DNA of 64,000 nucleotides from Stichopus chloronotus (lineage: Eukaryota > Echinodermata > Holothuroidea > Aspidochirotida > Stichopodidae). Under the pieces are notes generated by a model, which was not told where the DNA came from, did no database searches, and was given only the letters and a program-made list of their open reading frames with translations. The stretch's first letter is position 1. Each line of letters opens with the position of its first letter. Of the stretch, positions 53,801-64,000 are shown in pieces. Location: assembly GCA_021234535.1 (NCBI GenBank), contig CM037840.1, positions 22,189,059 to 22,253,058 on the forward strand, given 5' to 3'. The position numbers were made by a program, and so were the translations under genes.

Positions 53801-54710
53801 TGCTCAGGTTTCACATGAGTATGAAAACTCAGAACTTCTGATATTTTGAATCCTGCCACTGGCTATGTGCATATGAATTAGTATATTTGAACAGGTGTTT
53901 GGTCCCAAGTTTTTAAATTTAAGTCAAAATGGTTTTGCAGCAATAGTTCTTTGCCACTGTGTTACACAATTTATTAGAAACTACACCTCTTTTACAGTAC
54001 GGTAGATGTAGGATATTGGGATAATATGTGTAGTAAAAGTCCAGTAACTTCTGCCAGGGTATACCCTATCCACTCCTTCACTGTAGTCATGTACTTGCAT
54101 TGTGGTATCTTCCGCAGCAGGGCAATTTCTTTCTTCCGAATCCGATTGAGAATGCCCAAGCTTACAGACTAACAGACAGTTTCTTTGGCTATCACTCTAA
54201 TAGCCCGTAGCATGTATGATGATTGATATATTTGTTGATTTCAGCCGTGTGTTTTCTTTCTCTGTGAATTTATTCTACTATCTGTTCTGTTATATGCTTT
54301 GTATATGCTACTTCAACTTATTCCTATATATTGTGCTAAGCTACCAGTCAGTGGTGGAAAGAAGAAAAGAATAAAAGTACAGTAGGTCATGACTTGTCTT
54401 GCGTTCCTCATCTCTCATTATTACACAGTTTATAAAAAAAAAAAGAAATACCCAAAAAGTGAAAAGTTTGAAGCAACTAACCATGGGAATTTATTTCGAC
54501 ATGCGATTCCCAACATGTTCTTGTGTTAATGTGTGTAAATATTTTTCGATTTTAACCATAAATGTGGACATCTCTGTGACAAACTTTGCGGGACTTCAGA
54601 GTAGAAATCCATCTCCTCTCAGACTCTTTTCTTTTTCTTTTCCGTCCCATGCAGATGCAGATGGTGACGTGGCTAGTATCGATTGCCAGTGGCAGCTGAG
54701 TAAATTGTAG
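41714..54710 (+). CDS. LACTB2: LACTB2-like metallo-beta-lactamase-fold endoribonuclease, six exons, complete
   Basis: Exons 41714-41835, 42334-42497, 45135-45258, 45388-45490, 51655-51958 and 54655-54710 join with GT-AG sites and matching phases into 873 bases, 290 aa plus stop (human LACTB2 is 288 aa). The fold motifs are complete: [10 protein letters not shown] (His77, His79, Asp81, His82), TPGHTDDH (His144), [10 protein letters not shown] (Asp163) and YPGHGPVI (His198), the ligand set for two metals. The C-terminal winged-helix-like part ([25 protein letters not shown]) is also present. The mammalian protein is a mitochondrial single-strand RNA endoribonuclease; the same role is inferred here. 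No long N-terminal extension is seen. Confidence 0.95.
42334..42497 (+). CDS. LACTB2: LACTB2 exon 2 with HxHxDH metal motif
   Basis: The acceptor is TTTTGTCAG. Encodes [15 protein letters not shown] then the [19 protein letters not shown] block. Donor GTGAGG after AACCTAG. All four ligands of the HxHxDH motif are present. Confidence 0.95.
42550..43680 (+). repeat. Degenerate dimeric satellite in LACTB2 intron 2
   Basis: About twenty diverged units of roughly 55 bp, each with a TCATG(A/G)TCCATTTGTGAA core. Two alternating types recur: one continuing TAATGGAGCCTCTGTAGGGAA, the other TACTGGAACC(T)AGGTATAGAG, so the effective period is near 110 bp. The array is split by a MITE at 43326-43523. 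Confidence 0.85.
43326..43523. mobile_element. TA-flanked MITE inside the intron 2 satellite
   Basis: 198 bp. Ends CAATCTTGGACAAAAT and ATTTTGTCCAAGATTG are perfect inverses, and similarity extends to CTTGGGACAC versus GTGTCCCAA, about 30 bp in all. TA on both sides is the target duplication of Tc1/mariner/pogo-type elements. The flanks GGAACC-TA and TA-GGTTTA rejoin to a normal satellite unit. Confidence 0.9.
43905..44225 (+). repeat. Dispersed repeat, copy 2 (partner at 35870-36180)
   Basis: Shares ACATCACATTTGTGTGGAGG, ACACTTCATACAC and GAATCGGGTAGT in order with the 35.9 kb copy, with many substitutions. Confidence 0.7.
44230..45134. other. Rest of LACTB2 intron 2
   Basis: No repeat or exon recognised. 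The short intron 1 (41836-42333) and intron 3 (45259-45387) also show nothing besides splice sites. Confidence 0.5.
45135..45258 (+). CDS. LACTB2: LACTB2 exon 3
   Basis: The acceptor is TTCTTTAAAG. Encodes [20 protein letters not shown], then [22 protein letters not shown]. The [15 protein letters not shown] part matches human [15 protein letters not shown]. Donor GTAGAC. Confidence 0.93.
45388..45490 (+). CDS. LACTB2: LACTB2 exon 4
   Basis: The acceptor is TTTTTGCAG. Encodes [34 protein letters not shown] with the third-motif His and the bridging Asp. Donor GTGAGT, phase 0. Confidence 0.95.
45491..48821. other. LACTB2 intron 4, upstream part
   Basis: AT-rich, with open frames at 45651-46198 that are T-rich and show no homology. 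A T15-type run at 48120-48135. No alternative exon supported. Confidence 0.5.
48822..50228 (+). repeat. 22-bp minisatellite, about 64 copies, LACTB2 intron 4
   Basis: Unit GCCTCTTACTCATTGTGTTG plus TT. Almost all units are identical; those that vary differ by one- or two-base (once five-base) indels, clustered at about 48960-49370 and 49790-49935, while 49380-49790 is perfect. 22 is not a multiple of 3 and the unit has no plus-strand stop, so all three plus frames stay open for some 480 codons; these are not genes. Confidence 0.98.
50229..51654. other. LACTB2 intron 4, downstream part
   Basis: AT-rich sequence with several ATGAAATTT/TCATGAAAT-like words at 50700-50970. No exon recognised. 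Confidence 0.4.
51655..51958 (+). CDS. LACTB2: LACTB2 exon 5
   Basis: The acceptor is AATGCCAG. Encodes [60 protein letters not shown] and the C-terminal TKLEKEGKI. Donor GTGAGT after ATTA. Unspliced reading would stop two codons later (ISE-stop), giving a protein about 15 residues shorter. Confidence 0.95.
51967..52490 (+). other. Strongly T-rich strand-asymmetric stretch in LACTB2 intron 5
   Basis: About 520 bases dominated by T and C with few purines on the coding strand, starting right after the exon 5 donor. It produces spurious Phe/Leu/Ser-rich frames. The rest of intron 5 (52491-54654) holds the second 600-bp repeat and nothing else recognised. Confidence 0.7.
53090..53695 (+). repeat. 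600-bp dispersed repeat, copy 2 (LACTB2 intron 5)
   Basis: Diverged partner of 38540-39140 with several small indels. The class is not recognisable; no obvious terminal inverted repeats or target duplications. Confidence 0.85.
54655..54710 (+). CDS. LACTB2: LACTB2 exon 6 (short terminal exon)
   Basis: The acceptor is CCGTCCCATGCAG after a pyrimidine-rich tract. 56 bases complete the phase and give [22 protein letters not shown]. The Trp-x-Leu ending parallels human KKWKAHL, and the total length then equals the family length within two residues. Similarity is short, so this exon is less certain than the others. Confidence 0.7.
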
Positions 54711-55040
54711 CAGCTGTAAATCAAAATCTATAAAATTCAATCAAGGGTTAACATACTCAGCTCTGTGTAAGTATTCACCACTAGTGTGCTCTGCATGACC
54801 TCAGAGGGATACAGACTCCTTTTACGACGATTCCAATTTATTTCTGTTCGGTGATTTACCTTGTACTCAGGGGATGGTGCAGGCTACATCAATTTGCAGC
54901 ACAAACCTCACTTGTGGTATTCGACATGATCTGGGGTGGCCAAAAAAATTATGCCACAAAAAAAATTCTGGCATAATGTTGGAAAACTGAACCATGTTAC
55001 AAACATGCTGACATAAATTCTACTGTTTCAAAACTAGGCC

Positions 55041-55046
55041 AATAAA
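55041..55046 (+). promoter_or_regulatory. Candidate LACTB2 polyadenylation signal
   Basis: AATAAA about 330 bases after the LACTB2 stop, the first canonical hexamer I see downstream on this strand. Not confirmed by a cleavage-site pattern. Confidence 0.3.
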
Positions 55047-55277
55047 TCTGTTAATTCACAAAACTTACAAGATAATAAGTCCTGCAATAATTTATTTTAA
55101 TACTCTCTTACAAAAGTGAAATTACCATGAAATAAAAAGAAAAAGGGACAGTTTGTTCAAAGATTTGGTTGGAAAAGTGGACTAACTGTACACCATCGTG
55201 CATCTGAGCCCCGACTGAAACACTAAAGTTGATGGGTACAAGAAGAGGGACATTTCTTGTATCCCTCTCCCAGTTTG

Positions 55278-55361
55278 GCAATGACTGTGGCATATTATCA
55301 ATGACTGTAGCATAACATCAATAACTGTAGCATAACATCAATAACTGTAGCATAACATCAA
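55278..55361 (+). repeat. 20-bp minisatellite, about four units
   Basis: Unit ATCAATAACTGTAGCATAAC, two exact copies, one with a single change and one diverged (GGCAATGACTGTGGCATATT). Confidence 0.9.
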
Positions 55362-57639
55362 CATGGTTTTGTCATATGGCATTTCATCAAATTTAATTGA
55401 GGGAGCCTGGGATAGTGAAAGCGTTGCACGGTGTCAAGAACTTCATGTTGTTCATTTCTCTGATGTGGTATGATGAAGCCTGTCTGTGTGTCTGCTTGTT
55501 TGCATTTGTAGGCCCTATGTCCATCTTGTGAGCAGTTGCCTGATCACAGGATCTACCTATTTTATAAAGCTTATCCCAGAAAAGCACAGTTTATCAAAAT
55601 AACAATCAATAATGTGCTTATTTTGTTGAATATATGGAAAGACGGTAAATGATAATAGTGATAAGAAATTTATATGCAATGTTGATATTAATAAATTCAA
55701 TTACCAAACTTTGCTTGTGATGTCCCATTTCCCTTTTACTTCTGTCTGTTCTTTCTGTTTGTGTTCAAAGCACTTGAAAGCAAGACTAACAGCCACAAAA
55801 TATCCTTGAAACAAAATGAACCTTCGTATATAAACATGAGACAAGGGGAAATCATGACAGGCATTTTTTAAGCATCCCTGGTGTCAAGAGTTTACTTTCT
55901 CATAAAGACAGGTGAAGATTGTTAACTTGGCCTAGTGACATAGCACCTTTGTACATCTTGAGCTGAGAAAGTGAAAGTTTTACTCTTTCGCTATCAGGTG
56001 TGGGAACTAATCGAAGTATCTTTTGAAGTTCCTCTCGATCACCAGTAATTGTGTCTCATACTTAGAAGGAATTTTGTGGCAAGAATGATGTATGTTATTG
56101 CTTCAAGCCCTCTTTATTCTTGACATTGAAAAGACTGGGGTTTGAGGAAAAATATTCCTTTTCAACACTGTAGACCCACTCACAAATTTAGAGGTTGGAC
56201 TTTTTCTACCCCATGGAACAACAATCCCAGTTTGTTAAATGTTAAAGTATTCATAAAGAGGATTGGTGGGGTAAAACAGGGGCATCATTTTGACATTCCT
56301 CAAAGCAGACGTTTGCTTTGTGTTATGAAGGATACCTTGGGCCCTCTGAAAAGTAGGCTCCTGATTGGATGTGATGTGGACCCTTAACCTCATTTTAAGC
56401 AACAAAATAATAAAATGGGGAAATTGATGTACACTGCATCAAGCAAACTTAGAGGGCCTACTGACTGCACAATGAAGCTTAAAAGTACACGAAGCAGAAG
56501 TCACGCATAACACATCAACGTTTATGACACCAAATACAAATTAATGGTATGTATTCTTTTTACATATAGGAAAACATACTGTATCGACATTTCCGTTAAT
56601 ATTACATCATATCAACCAGCAATAAATGTTAAAAAGTGACATAAGGTTCTACCAATTAGTTTGCACAGTATATCTTGTTACAACAGCTTGTGTGTTGAAC
56701 TTCGGACGAACAGTGTGTGGACAGCTTAAAGGGTAGCCTATTTGTACAGCCTTAGCAACCAACCATGTTCATTTCCAGTTGCATGTCCCCGAGGGTAAAT
56801 GTTCCCACTTTTCAAGGTGAAGTGTTTCCAGGCTTCGGTGAGAATAAGACCCTATGAGAATTACAGTGGATTGAAACACTTTGAGAATTCCAGTAAAATT
56901 CCAGTGGCATTTCTAGGAACAACGAACCCTGGGAACAGCGAAACTTGTACTCATTAGCAACCATTTAAATAATACAAAAATGGGGAAAATAGAACCCTGG
57001 AAACAATAAACCCCCAGGAACATATGTTCCCCATAGGAAAAACCCCAATAAAGACAGTGACAAAAGTCCTGGTAGTCGCCAATTTTAGTGGGTGTCGATT
57101 GTTCGTCTAGTTCTCCTGGTTACTACGATTAATTGATCATGAAGTGTAAAGTCATTGTTGCCATTTATTTAAAAAAAAAAAAAGATACAGAGAAGAACAA
57201 AAATTAAGTTGTCTTGTAGGTGCTGGTATCTGAAGTAGTTACTCACTGAGATAAAGGCTATCCACAAATCACATGGTGTTATGTGCCTACCGTAAGTTTG
57301 GGATTAACACTAGCAGGACTCCATAAAGGAACGCCCTGATGTACCAGTTGCAAAATTAATTACACCATTTGCATCGCGCCTCCGACCACACAATGCAAGT
57401 AATTGTCAGGTTTGGCTGATTAAAAGAGAAAGCAAAGTAAAGAAGCTGTCATTCACGTCAGTGACAAGAATAATCGATAAACTGTCAACTTAATCCAGCA
57501 TGATATATGTCACAGAGAGGCGTGATAGAGGCGGAATCATATGGAATCATATGGTTGTCATTAATGACACGATTTTTCTTTTAAAATGGAAATCACTTTT
57601 CGAAGCTATTAAAAGAAAAAACGTCGGTGTTTCCCAATT

Positions 57640-58340
57640 CTTACATGTGCTCTAAATTTATATCTGGCTTTGTAGCAGGATAGATATGGCGAGTGTAAAG
57701 TTTCACATGTCCATATCATGCCAGGTATGAACTAATATTCGGCCATATTAAGCCACACCACTTGATGAAAGATCCTGCCTGATATAGATATAAAGTTTTA
57801 TGTGGCCATATCAATTTAGATGTAACTTGATATAAAACAATGCCAGATATACAATTAAAGCTTTGCAAGGCTATAGTAATACTGCTTTTTTCGTTTAAAC
57901 TTGGTTATTTATCCCCACACATAGATCTTCTTGGGAAGCTGTAGAATGCATCCATTTACCCGTGTGAGAGGCATAAATAGATGCCTTGATATGACATAAA
58001 TGGCCCGTGTAGGGCCTTTTATGTCAAGTTGTAACTGCCCAATTTTTGTTGAAGTCACATACAAATCCCATATCTAGTCCAGATATTAAGTCCCTGTATG
58101 GCACAGATACGGAGTTGCCATGAATAGAATATACAGATTTGCCATATATGCAACATATCTGTTCCATATAAAGACAAATTAAGCCATACACAATTTTATA
58201 TGGGCCATATATGGCCTTTATGTTATATCAAGTTAGATCCTGCCCAATTTTGTCAAAGTCAGATACAAATACCCCATTTGATCCAGGTATGGCTCAGATA
58301 TAAATTCCCATATATACCGCATACGGATTTTGAGTAAGGG
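57640..58340. repeat. Diverged repeats rich in TATGGCCATAT-type words
   Basis: Two units of about 130 bp near 57990-58120 and 58190-58316 share GGCC(T)TTTATGT, TCAAGTT..., CTGCCCAATTTT, GTCA.ATACAAAT and CAGATAT in order; a partial third is at 57770-57850. It lies just downstream of the GRL exon, where its missing last exon would be expected. Confidence 0.65.
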
Positions 58341-58511
58341 TCATAGCTCTTGCTCTTTTGCCCTATCTTTGACCATTTACAAATATTTCCTCAGTAATAC
58401 AAGTGTAACAAGTATAATACACAGAGTATATGGAAAATGAATCGTTGCATTTCAGGATCCGGACAGTCCCTTAGCATCCCTCTCTGTTAGCTAGCCCCGC
58501 CTTTCATTTTC

Positions 58512-59780
58512 TTACATATTCGTACCTACGTACAAAAGTAGTCCACGTCCTGTGTTCCAACCCTTAAACCCAAATAGACCCCAATCACCGACAGCGCGAC
58601 GCTTGCGAACCCATTCCTCCGTTCCGTGCGGGTTCAGTTTATTCACAAATTTCAATGTTTCCTTCCAAAATCTCTCGGCGTGACTCTGCTGGATCAAAGA
58701 TAGCGTCAACCTCATCTCGTTCCACATGTACTGGAGGTCAGTGCCCCCGATGGCCAAGACAGGAAGGCACGTGACCATGATCTTTGACACGAATATGTAG
58801 ATCGACATCAGGACGAGATTTCTCATCTCTTTCTCTCCAGGCTTGACGCGGTTGTTGTAGGTGTGCTCTGAGGTGAACACCAAGTAATTCCACTTCAGGT
58901 GGACCACGAGACCGAGCACACTGGCTGGCAGAACGACCTGCATCCAAAGGTTAGTGACTGACCTTATGACCCGGTAGTCTCTCACCATGGAAACGATCCG
59001 TCGTCTGCAGGCTTGAACGTTACCTTCGTTGCAGTAGCAGTACTTGACAAGGAAGAGGAGCTCCTCTCTCAGAGATGTCCTTAGGATGTAGACGTAATTG
59101 CAGAAGAGCGAGAAGAACAGCATACCCAGGGAGGCGCTGACGGAGAGAACGCCCAAAGAGGTACTGTCACAGTGGGCTACGACGGTGGCCTCCAATGCCA
59201 CGACGAAGGTCATGTAAGCGGAAATGACGCAGAAGATGAAAGAGATGAGCAGGAAGGCGGAAAACGGGAAGGGTTTATTTTTCTTGGTGAGGGGAAGAAA
59301 GCGGAGGCGCCTGACTACGAAGGGTTCCTCGAGAAACATCCAGAGGCACCAAGCGATACTGCAGCAGTCCAACGTCCTGATCGTCTCCTTGCTGATGAAG
59401 AAGAAGTAGATGCGACTCAGGGAGCAGCTCAGAGGCAAGATCAGGAGATTTACGCTGTACGTTGTCATGGAGATGAAGTGAATGATGTGAGGCGTCTGAC
59501 CGAAATAACGGATCATGGTCTCCCCGAAGACGTATCCAGTGGAGAGGACAGCGATCATGAGAATAAAAGACGCAATCCCGAAGTAACTTTTTCTCCTCGA
59601 GGAAGTCAAATCTGAAAATGAAACAAAGGAAGAGCTTGGAGAGTCTATGGGGTTTAAATTTCTGCAAATTGCTAATGATGGCAACATCGATATAATAATA
59701 AAACAGTTAAAAAGTGAAAAGATAAGAATTTCATAGAAAAAAACATGGAATTGTTTTTTTTTTTCTCTTTGTTGGGACAA
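58512..59780 (-). CDS. Gustatory-receptor-like (GRL) 7TM protein, main exon, incomplete
   Basis: A 422-codon frame whose likely real exon runs from an acceptor (CATTTTCAG, exon from 59611) to a phase-0 donor candidate GTAGGT after codon Tyr (exon end 58530). Six hydrophobic segments follow in order (for example SYFGIASFILMIAVLSTGYV, SAFLLISFIFCVISAYMTFV, NLVLMSIYIFVSKIMVTCL). After the sixth comes a long intracellular stretch with AVGDWGLFGF...GRGLLLY, resembling the GLF-...-LLL signature just before TM7 of insect-type gustatory receptors and animal GRLs, where a conserved phase-0 intron precedes the TY...QF exon. The TM7 exon was not found. In bilaterian GRLs the ligand is mostly unknown. 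The first ~56 codons before 59611 may be intron read-through rather than coding. Confidence 0.6.
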   Translation of the reverse strand: MSQQREKKKQFHVFFYEILIFSLFNCFIIISMLPSLAICRNLNPIDSPSSSFVSFSDLTSSRRKSYFGIASFILMIAVLSTGYVFGETMIRYFGQTPHIIHFISMTTYSVNLLILPLSCSLSRIYFFFISKETIRTLDCCSIAWCLWMFLEEPFVVRRLRFLPLTKKNKPFPFSAFLLISFIFCVISAYMTFVVALEATVVAHCDSTSLGVLSVSASLGMLFFSLFCNYVYILRTSLREELLFLVKYCYCNEGNVQACRRRIVSMVRDYRVIRSVTNLWMQVVLPASVLGLVVHLKWNYLVFTSEHTYNNRVKPGEKEMRNLVLMSIYIFVSKIMVTCLPVLAIGGTDLQYMWNEMRLTLSLIQQSHAERFWKETLKFVNKLNPHGTEEWVRKRRAVGDWGLFGFKGWNTGRGLLLYVGTNM

Positions 59781-62700
59781 TCATATATTTGATGTTCCTC
59801 TTCTGTTTGGACGTTGTGAATATTGAAAATAATTTTTATTTCAAAATGGTGATTGCACTATTGGAAATGTTTGATGTCAAAATAGACCAACAACTTGAAT
59901 ATCATACGTGTTCCTTTACAGTACCAAGTGGGTTAAATAAACAAAATCGTGAAAGCTAAAGATGCTGGACCAAATGTTTTTATAAAATCGAGAAAAAAAA
60001 AACCCTTAAAAAGTCCAATTTTAGGGGTTAACCGATGTGGTTTTTCTCTCTGTCGATCCGATGACCAATGATGTTTATCATTTTTTAGAATCGGGGCCAC
60101 GCATCGAGGTATGCTTGGTACATGCAGCTTTGACTGTGATTTTGGTCGTTTTGATCGCTTTGGTGAATTTGATCCTGAGGCGGTGGTTTGGGAGTGATTT
60201 CATGTTATTTTCAACGCACATGTAGGAATTGCATTGTATCATTCATTCGGTGTACGAAATTATTGATCGTACTATTACCGTATGGCTTCTTGAGTATCAG
60301 CATAATACTGCAAGTATAATCCTATTCCTATACTGCTTTGTTTTCGAGAGCTTAAATGATACTTTAGTTCGAGAATGAAATGACATATAATCTTCCTCAC
60401 ATTCTCTTTTGAGTGATATGAATGAAGAACTTTTGATATTACAATTGACCTACATTTTAAGTGTTGTAGTCGCTGAATGAAGAAGGGCCAGTTCGCACGT
60501 ACCTGCGGGGATAAAGTGCGATTATTGGTGTGATAATGTACGTAAAACGTCTGAACACAAATATACGCTGTTTCAGTTTTTTTTATTCCTTTGCTTTCCT
60601 TTTATGCTCTGTTTCATTCTCGGTATAGTTAGCTCATTACACCTATGGCCACCAGATGAATTCACTTATTGTGTATTATTTATATGAAGTCACAGTCCGC
60701 ATGTATACAGTCAACAATGACAGGAAATATTTGGGGGAGTAGTCAGTGAAACTGGTCATGGAAACATCAAAGCAAAAGAAAAAAATACAGCATATGTATA
60801 TAATGTGACAGAAGGGCTTCCTAAACATTTCTTTCAACACAGGAGCGTCTTGAAAATATTTTTAAAACATAATCTCAATGAAAAATGCCATTTTAAGCAT
60901 AATTTCGATACGTAATTAAAAAGACCAATATGCCACCCCATTGACATGGGGAAAATTTGCACATTAATGAAACAGATTAAAAACGATTCGCTTCAAATTT
61001 CTTCCTAGATATTTTAAACTCATATTCACGGTGTGTTGACGTAATTCATGGAATGAAAAGTTTCTGAGAAAATGTTTCAACATTTTTAATGTTGTGAACA
61101 ACACATCTACAACTTAGTTTTGAATTTCTTTAAAATGTCTACATTTTGTATGACTCCATTTCATAACATTACGAAAAACATTGCTGGACTGTTTTTGTGT
61201 GTGTGTGTGTGTTGTTGGTGCGTGTGTGTTTTTGAGGTAGATCTGTTCACTGTAAGCTTTTCTGTCTACAAAGGAATATTTTGATATTTCAAATTTATTT
61301 ACGTAAGCTATTGTATTTCTACAGAAATACAAACATTAAGTAGATGACATCATGAGCTTTAAACTGAAACCACACAACTTTGGCAAGCCTCATGCGCAAT
61401 AATTCGAATTCGGAAAAAAAAAAAAAAAAAAAAACAGAATCTTTCACCGATAAATTTGGTGTTTCGATCCACCCTCGGCTCCAAAATATATAGCTTTCGA
61501 AAAGAAAATTTTATCGACCGAAAATTGTTTCTCGATCAATTCTGTGCGGCGAACGAAAGGGTTCTTCGGAAAACACATTCTTTTTAAGCTCATGCGATAC
61601 GAGCGAAAAAGTGAGTTTACTGACAAACAAGTTTATCGATAAATTTTGTTTTTCAATCAACAAACAACTTCGTTCTTCGAAAAACTCTGTCTGTTGGCCA
61701 ACCGACAAACAAGGTTTTTGAACGATAAACTAAGTTTGTTTACAAGGTTTCGAAAGACAGTACCAGACACATTTTTTTTTATTCAGAGATGGGTGCTGAT
61801 ATTTTTGCCTCTGTTTAATGTAAACAGACTGGAGCAAATTGAATTATGATGTCACATGGCCCATCATAACAGAAATTCAATGTATTTCTATGTTTTCTTT
61901 ACTTATTATTTCCATAAACTATCTTACACTTGAACATACTTTTTATTAAATTACTGAGGTGTATCATGCAATGATCATGTTAATGATACTCTATGTTTAT
62001 TTCATGCATAACTGACAAAACGATGAGACACTATATTGTTAGAAAAACCAAAGTTTTTTTTTTTTCATTTACAAGTTGTCAGGTTATAACATCACAATCT
62101 CAGAATGGCAGCATCCTGATAGATATTTGTTTGTCTGTTATGAACTTTCAATTTGCAATCTTGAGAAGTAAACAGCATATCAAGAGAAACTTATGTTGAT
62201 GGCGTTAATCACATGACTGTGTCTCATATTCAATAGTATTTTTGTTTATTTTCAAAGTTCTGACTTTCATTCTCCTTTTTGCACATATGATTGTGATACA
62301 CAACTAGCTGTTGATATGGCAAGAGAGAACGAATGGCACATAGTACATAAACCATACGTCAATTTAAATCGCTCGTAATGGTAATATAGTCTGCACATAA
62401 AAGGTGGGTATACTTGACAGTATAGATGTTATGTCCGAGTTAAAATACTTCATAGCATATACAGAAATTACATCGCAAACTTCAATTCAAAAATTGAATA
62501 GCAGATACTGCACATTATCCCAGTTTTTTTTTATGGGGGGGGGTGTCAAGCTGGTTGGTAAAGTGACATGGATCGGTATGAAGCGTCATATGGAGGGATA
62601 TTCTGGGGGGGGGGACAGTCACAGGGATCATTTGAATCCAGGTTTGAAGAGTGACAATAATGCAAACCCCAGTCCCGTCAATTGAGATCAAATATTAAAG

Positions 62701-64000
62701 TAGTTAGGATATACATATTTGAACTGTTTTCGGTGGATTTAGGATGATTTACAGTCAAAATGACTCATCTTAAGTCTATTTTTACTCTTAACATTTTCAA
62801 GAGAAGCACTTCTTAGTATGGAGGATATTGTGGAATGGGGGGGGGGGGGGTGAGTGCATGGAGTGAGAGTATCTAAGCAGAGCGCCACCATCACTTGGTG
62901 TAAAACGTAGATAAAATGTGAAAAACTCAAGACCTGTCAGACAGCCGGAAATTACATTTCCCAGACTTGCAAGTAGATTCTAAGCAGTCGTTATTTTGTT
63001 CGGAATAAAATGTTCGCTTCAATAACAGAAACAAGCACATGCAAAGTGATCAGAAATAACCAGATGAAAAGTACCAAGTAAAATGAGCTCTTATAACGTC
63101 ATTTGCATTCTACCACACCAAACAAAAGGGCTATCAATTTTGTTTCTTTTATTTTCTATTTTTTTCTTTGCCCGAATTCTAGGCACTACTGGCTAACAAA
63201 CTTCAGCAACGGAGGAGGGAGAGGGGGGGGGGGGGATGGGACAATCAAGGGCTTAGTTTGAGCGTGGACGCTGGATGGGATCTATCAGGAAGATCATCTA
63301 AGAGGAGGTACACCATCAGTTGGAGTGCAGCGTAGTAGGACGACATTTTGGTGTAGCAAACCACTCAGATCGACAGAAATAGCGCCTCCAAGCCCCTGTA
63401 ACGACGTCAGTGTTTTTTAATTCAAAATTAAAATTGCAGTCAACATGATGGTTTGATCTGACGAGGAACCGTTCCACGTCCTTACAGAGAACTTTTTTGG
63501 ATTTTTTTTTTTATTCAATTTTGCTTTAACTTGGAAAATGTGAGGGGAACATGGCCAAGTGACACCCACCTCCCTTCTCCTGCGTACTTCCCTTTGAACA
63601 AGAGTTATAGTCTTTCTCACAATGGCGCATTTCCTTGAACTGCATCCCCAAAGGAGGAGTAAAATGACGTCATAGAGTTATCTATTTATGAATTTTTTTT
63701 TTCAGTGTATACTTTTAGAAGACCGACTTCATTTTAGTTGGAATTAATGGGCGGGTTGTTGAATAGTATTTGACTTTCCATTCGATTCCCAGATTGAATC
63801 AGCTTCACTATCCACAGTAGTCGCGATACGCAAGTATTTAACTTGGGCCACAACCATTAAAAGTTACATGCCCGAAATTATTCATTGAGAATTTGTCATG
63901 CAGAAACTCTGGACAGAACTTCTCGTCCCTTTCTACCGATAATTATTGTGTAGTAAGCTATAATTAATTGATTGTTTGACTGATGACAAACCTATTTTCT
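59781..64000. other. Region upstream of the GRL exon to the window end
   Basis: AT-rich with G runs at 62535-62543, 62605-62614, 62837-62850 and 63223-63235, a short GT repeat (61197-61230), an A20 run near 61415-61434 and a degenerate repeat patch (61440-61750). No upstream GRL exon or other gene recognised. Confidence 0.5.
61440..61750. repeat. Degenerate tandem units with TTATCGA...TTGTTT core
   Basis: Two units about 119 bp apart (61511 and 61631) share TTATCGA(..)AAAATT/AATTTTGTTT(T/C)TC.ATCAA and GTTCTTCG(G)AAAA. A fainter match lies at 61446. Frames here are short. Confidence 0.45.

Larger units (their letters stand above)
54711..57640. other. Intergenic region after LACTB2
   Basis: Presumed LACTB2 3' UTR followed by AT-rich sequence with one short minisatellite (55278-55361). 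No gene recognised; the frame at 56142-56387 has no known motif. Confidence 0.5.

Noticed and set aside
59172..59667. Frames overlapping the GRL exon on both strands
   Set aside because: No hydrophobic segments or homology; shadows of the 58512-59780 frame.

Overview
This is eukaryotic, intron-rich, AT-rich metazoan DNA. I see no operons, ribosome binding sites or phage features. A complete kinase-domain exon set of a Hippo kinase, a LACTB2 gene with five introns and a gustatory-receptor-like (GRL) 7TM gene, all embedded in MITEs, satellites and a dead jockey/CR1-type LINE, suggest a marine invertebrate. My best guess is an echinoderm or another invertebrate deuterostome, with low confidence, because no sequence here is diagnostic.

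Layout. (1) About 1-24.4 kb, minus strand: the Ste20/Hippo kinase gene STK3/4 (MST1/2, Drosophila hippo). Eight coding exons can be joined with canonical splice sites and matching phases, covering the N-terminal segment, the whole kinase domain and the linker. A start exon is proposed near 24.37 kb. The C-terminal SARAH exon(s) are not seen and probably lie beyond base 1. The linker exon carries 12 Thr-Met motifs, eight of them at exact 8-residue spacing and encoded by a 24-bp minisatellite. The introns hold four copies of one TTAA-flanked MITE family and a (TTTG)n tract of about 72 units. (2) 24.4-41.7 kb: intergenic, with a 5'-truncated, frameshifted LINE whose catalytic FADD is FADG, a tRNA-like SINE head, a foldback element, repeat clusters and poly-G tracts. 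(3) 41.7-54.7 kb, plus strand: a complete LACTB2 reading frame in six exons (290 aa, all metal ligands present). Intron 2 holds a degenerate dimeric satellite split by a TA-flanked MITE, and intron 4 holds about 64 copies of a 22-bp repeat. (4) 54.7-64 kb: repeats, and on the minus strand at 58.5-59.8 kb a six-TM exon of a GRL-type chemoreceptor relative whose TM7 exon was not found.

STK3/4 and LACTB2 are divergently placed about 17 kb apart. I see no functional tie between them. STK3/4 is the cytosolic Hippo pathway kinase, LACTB2 a metallo-beta-lactamase-fold endoribonuclease (mitochondrial in mammals), and the GRL a membrane protein. The most interesting item is the expanded, minisatellite-encoded phospho-Thr-Met docking array of the Hippo kinase.
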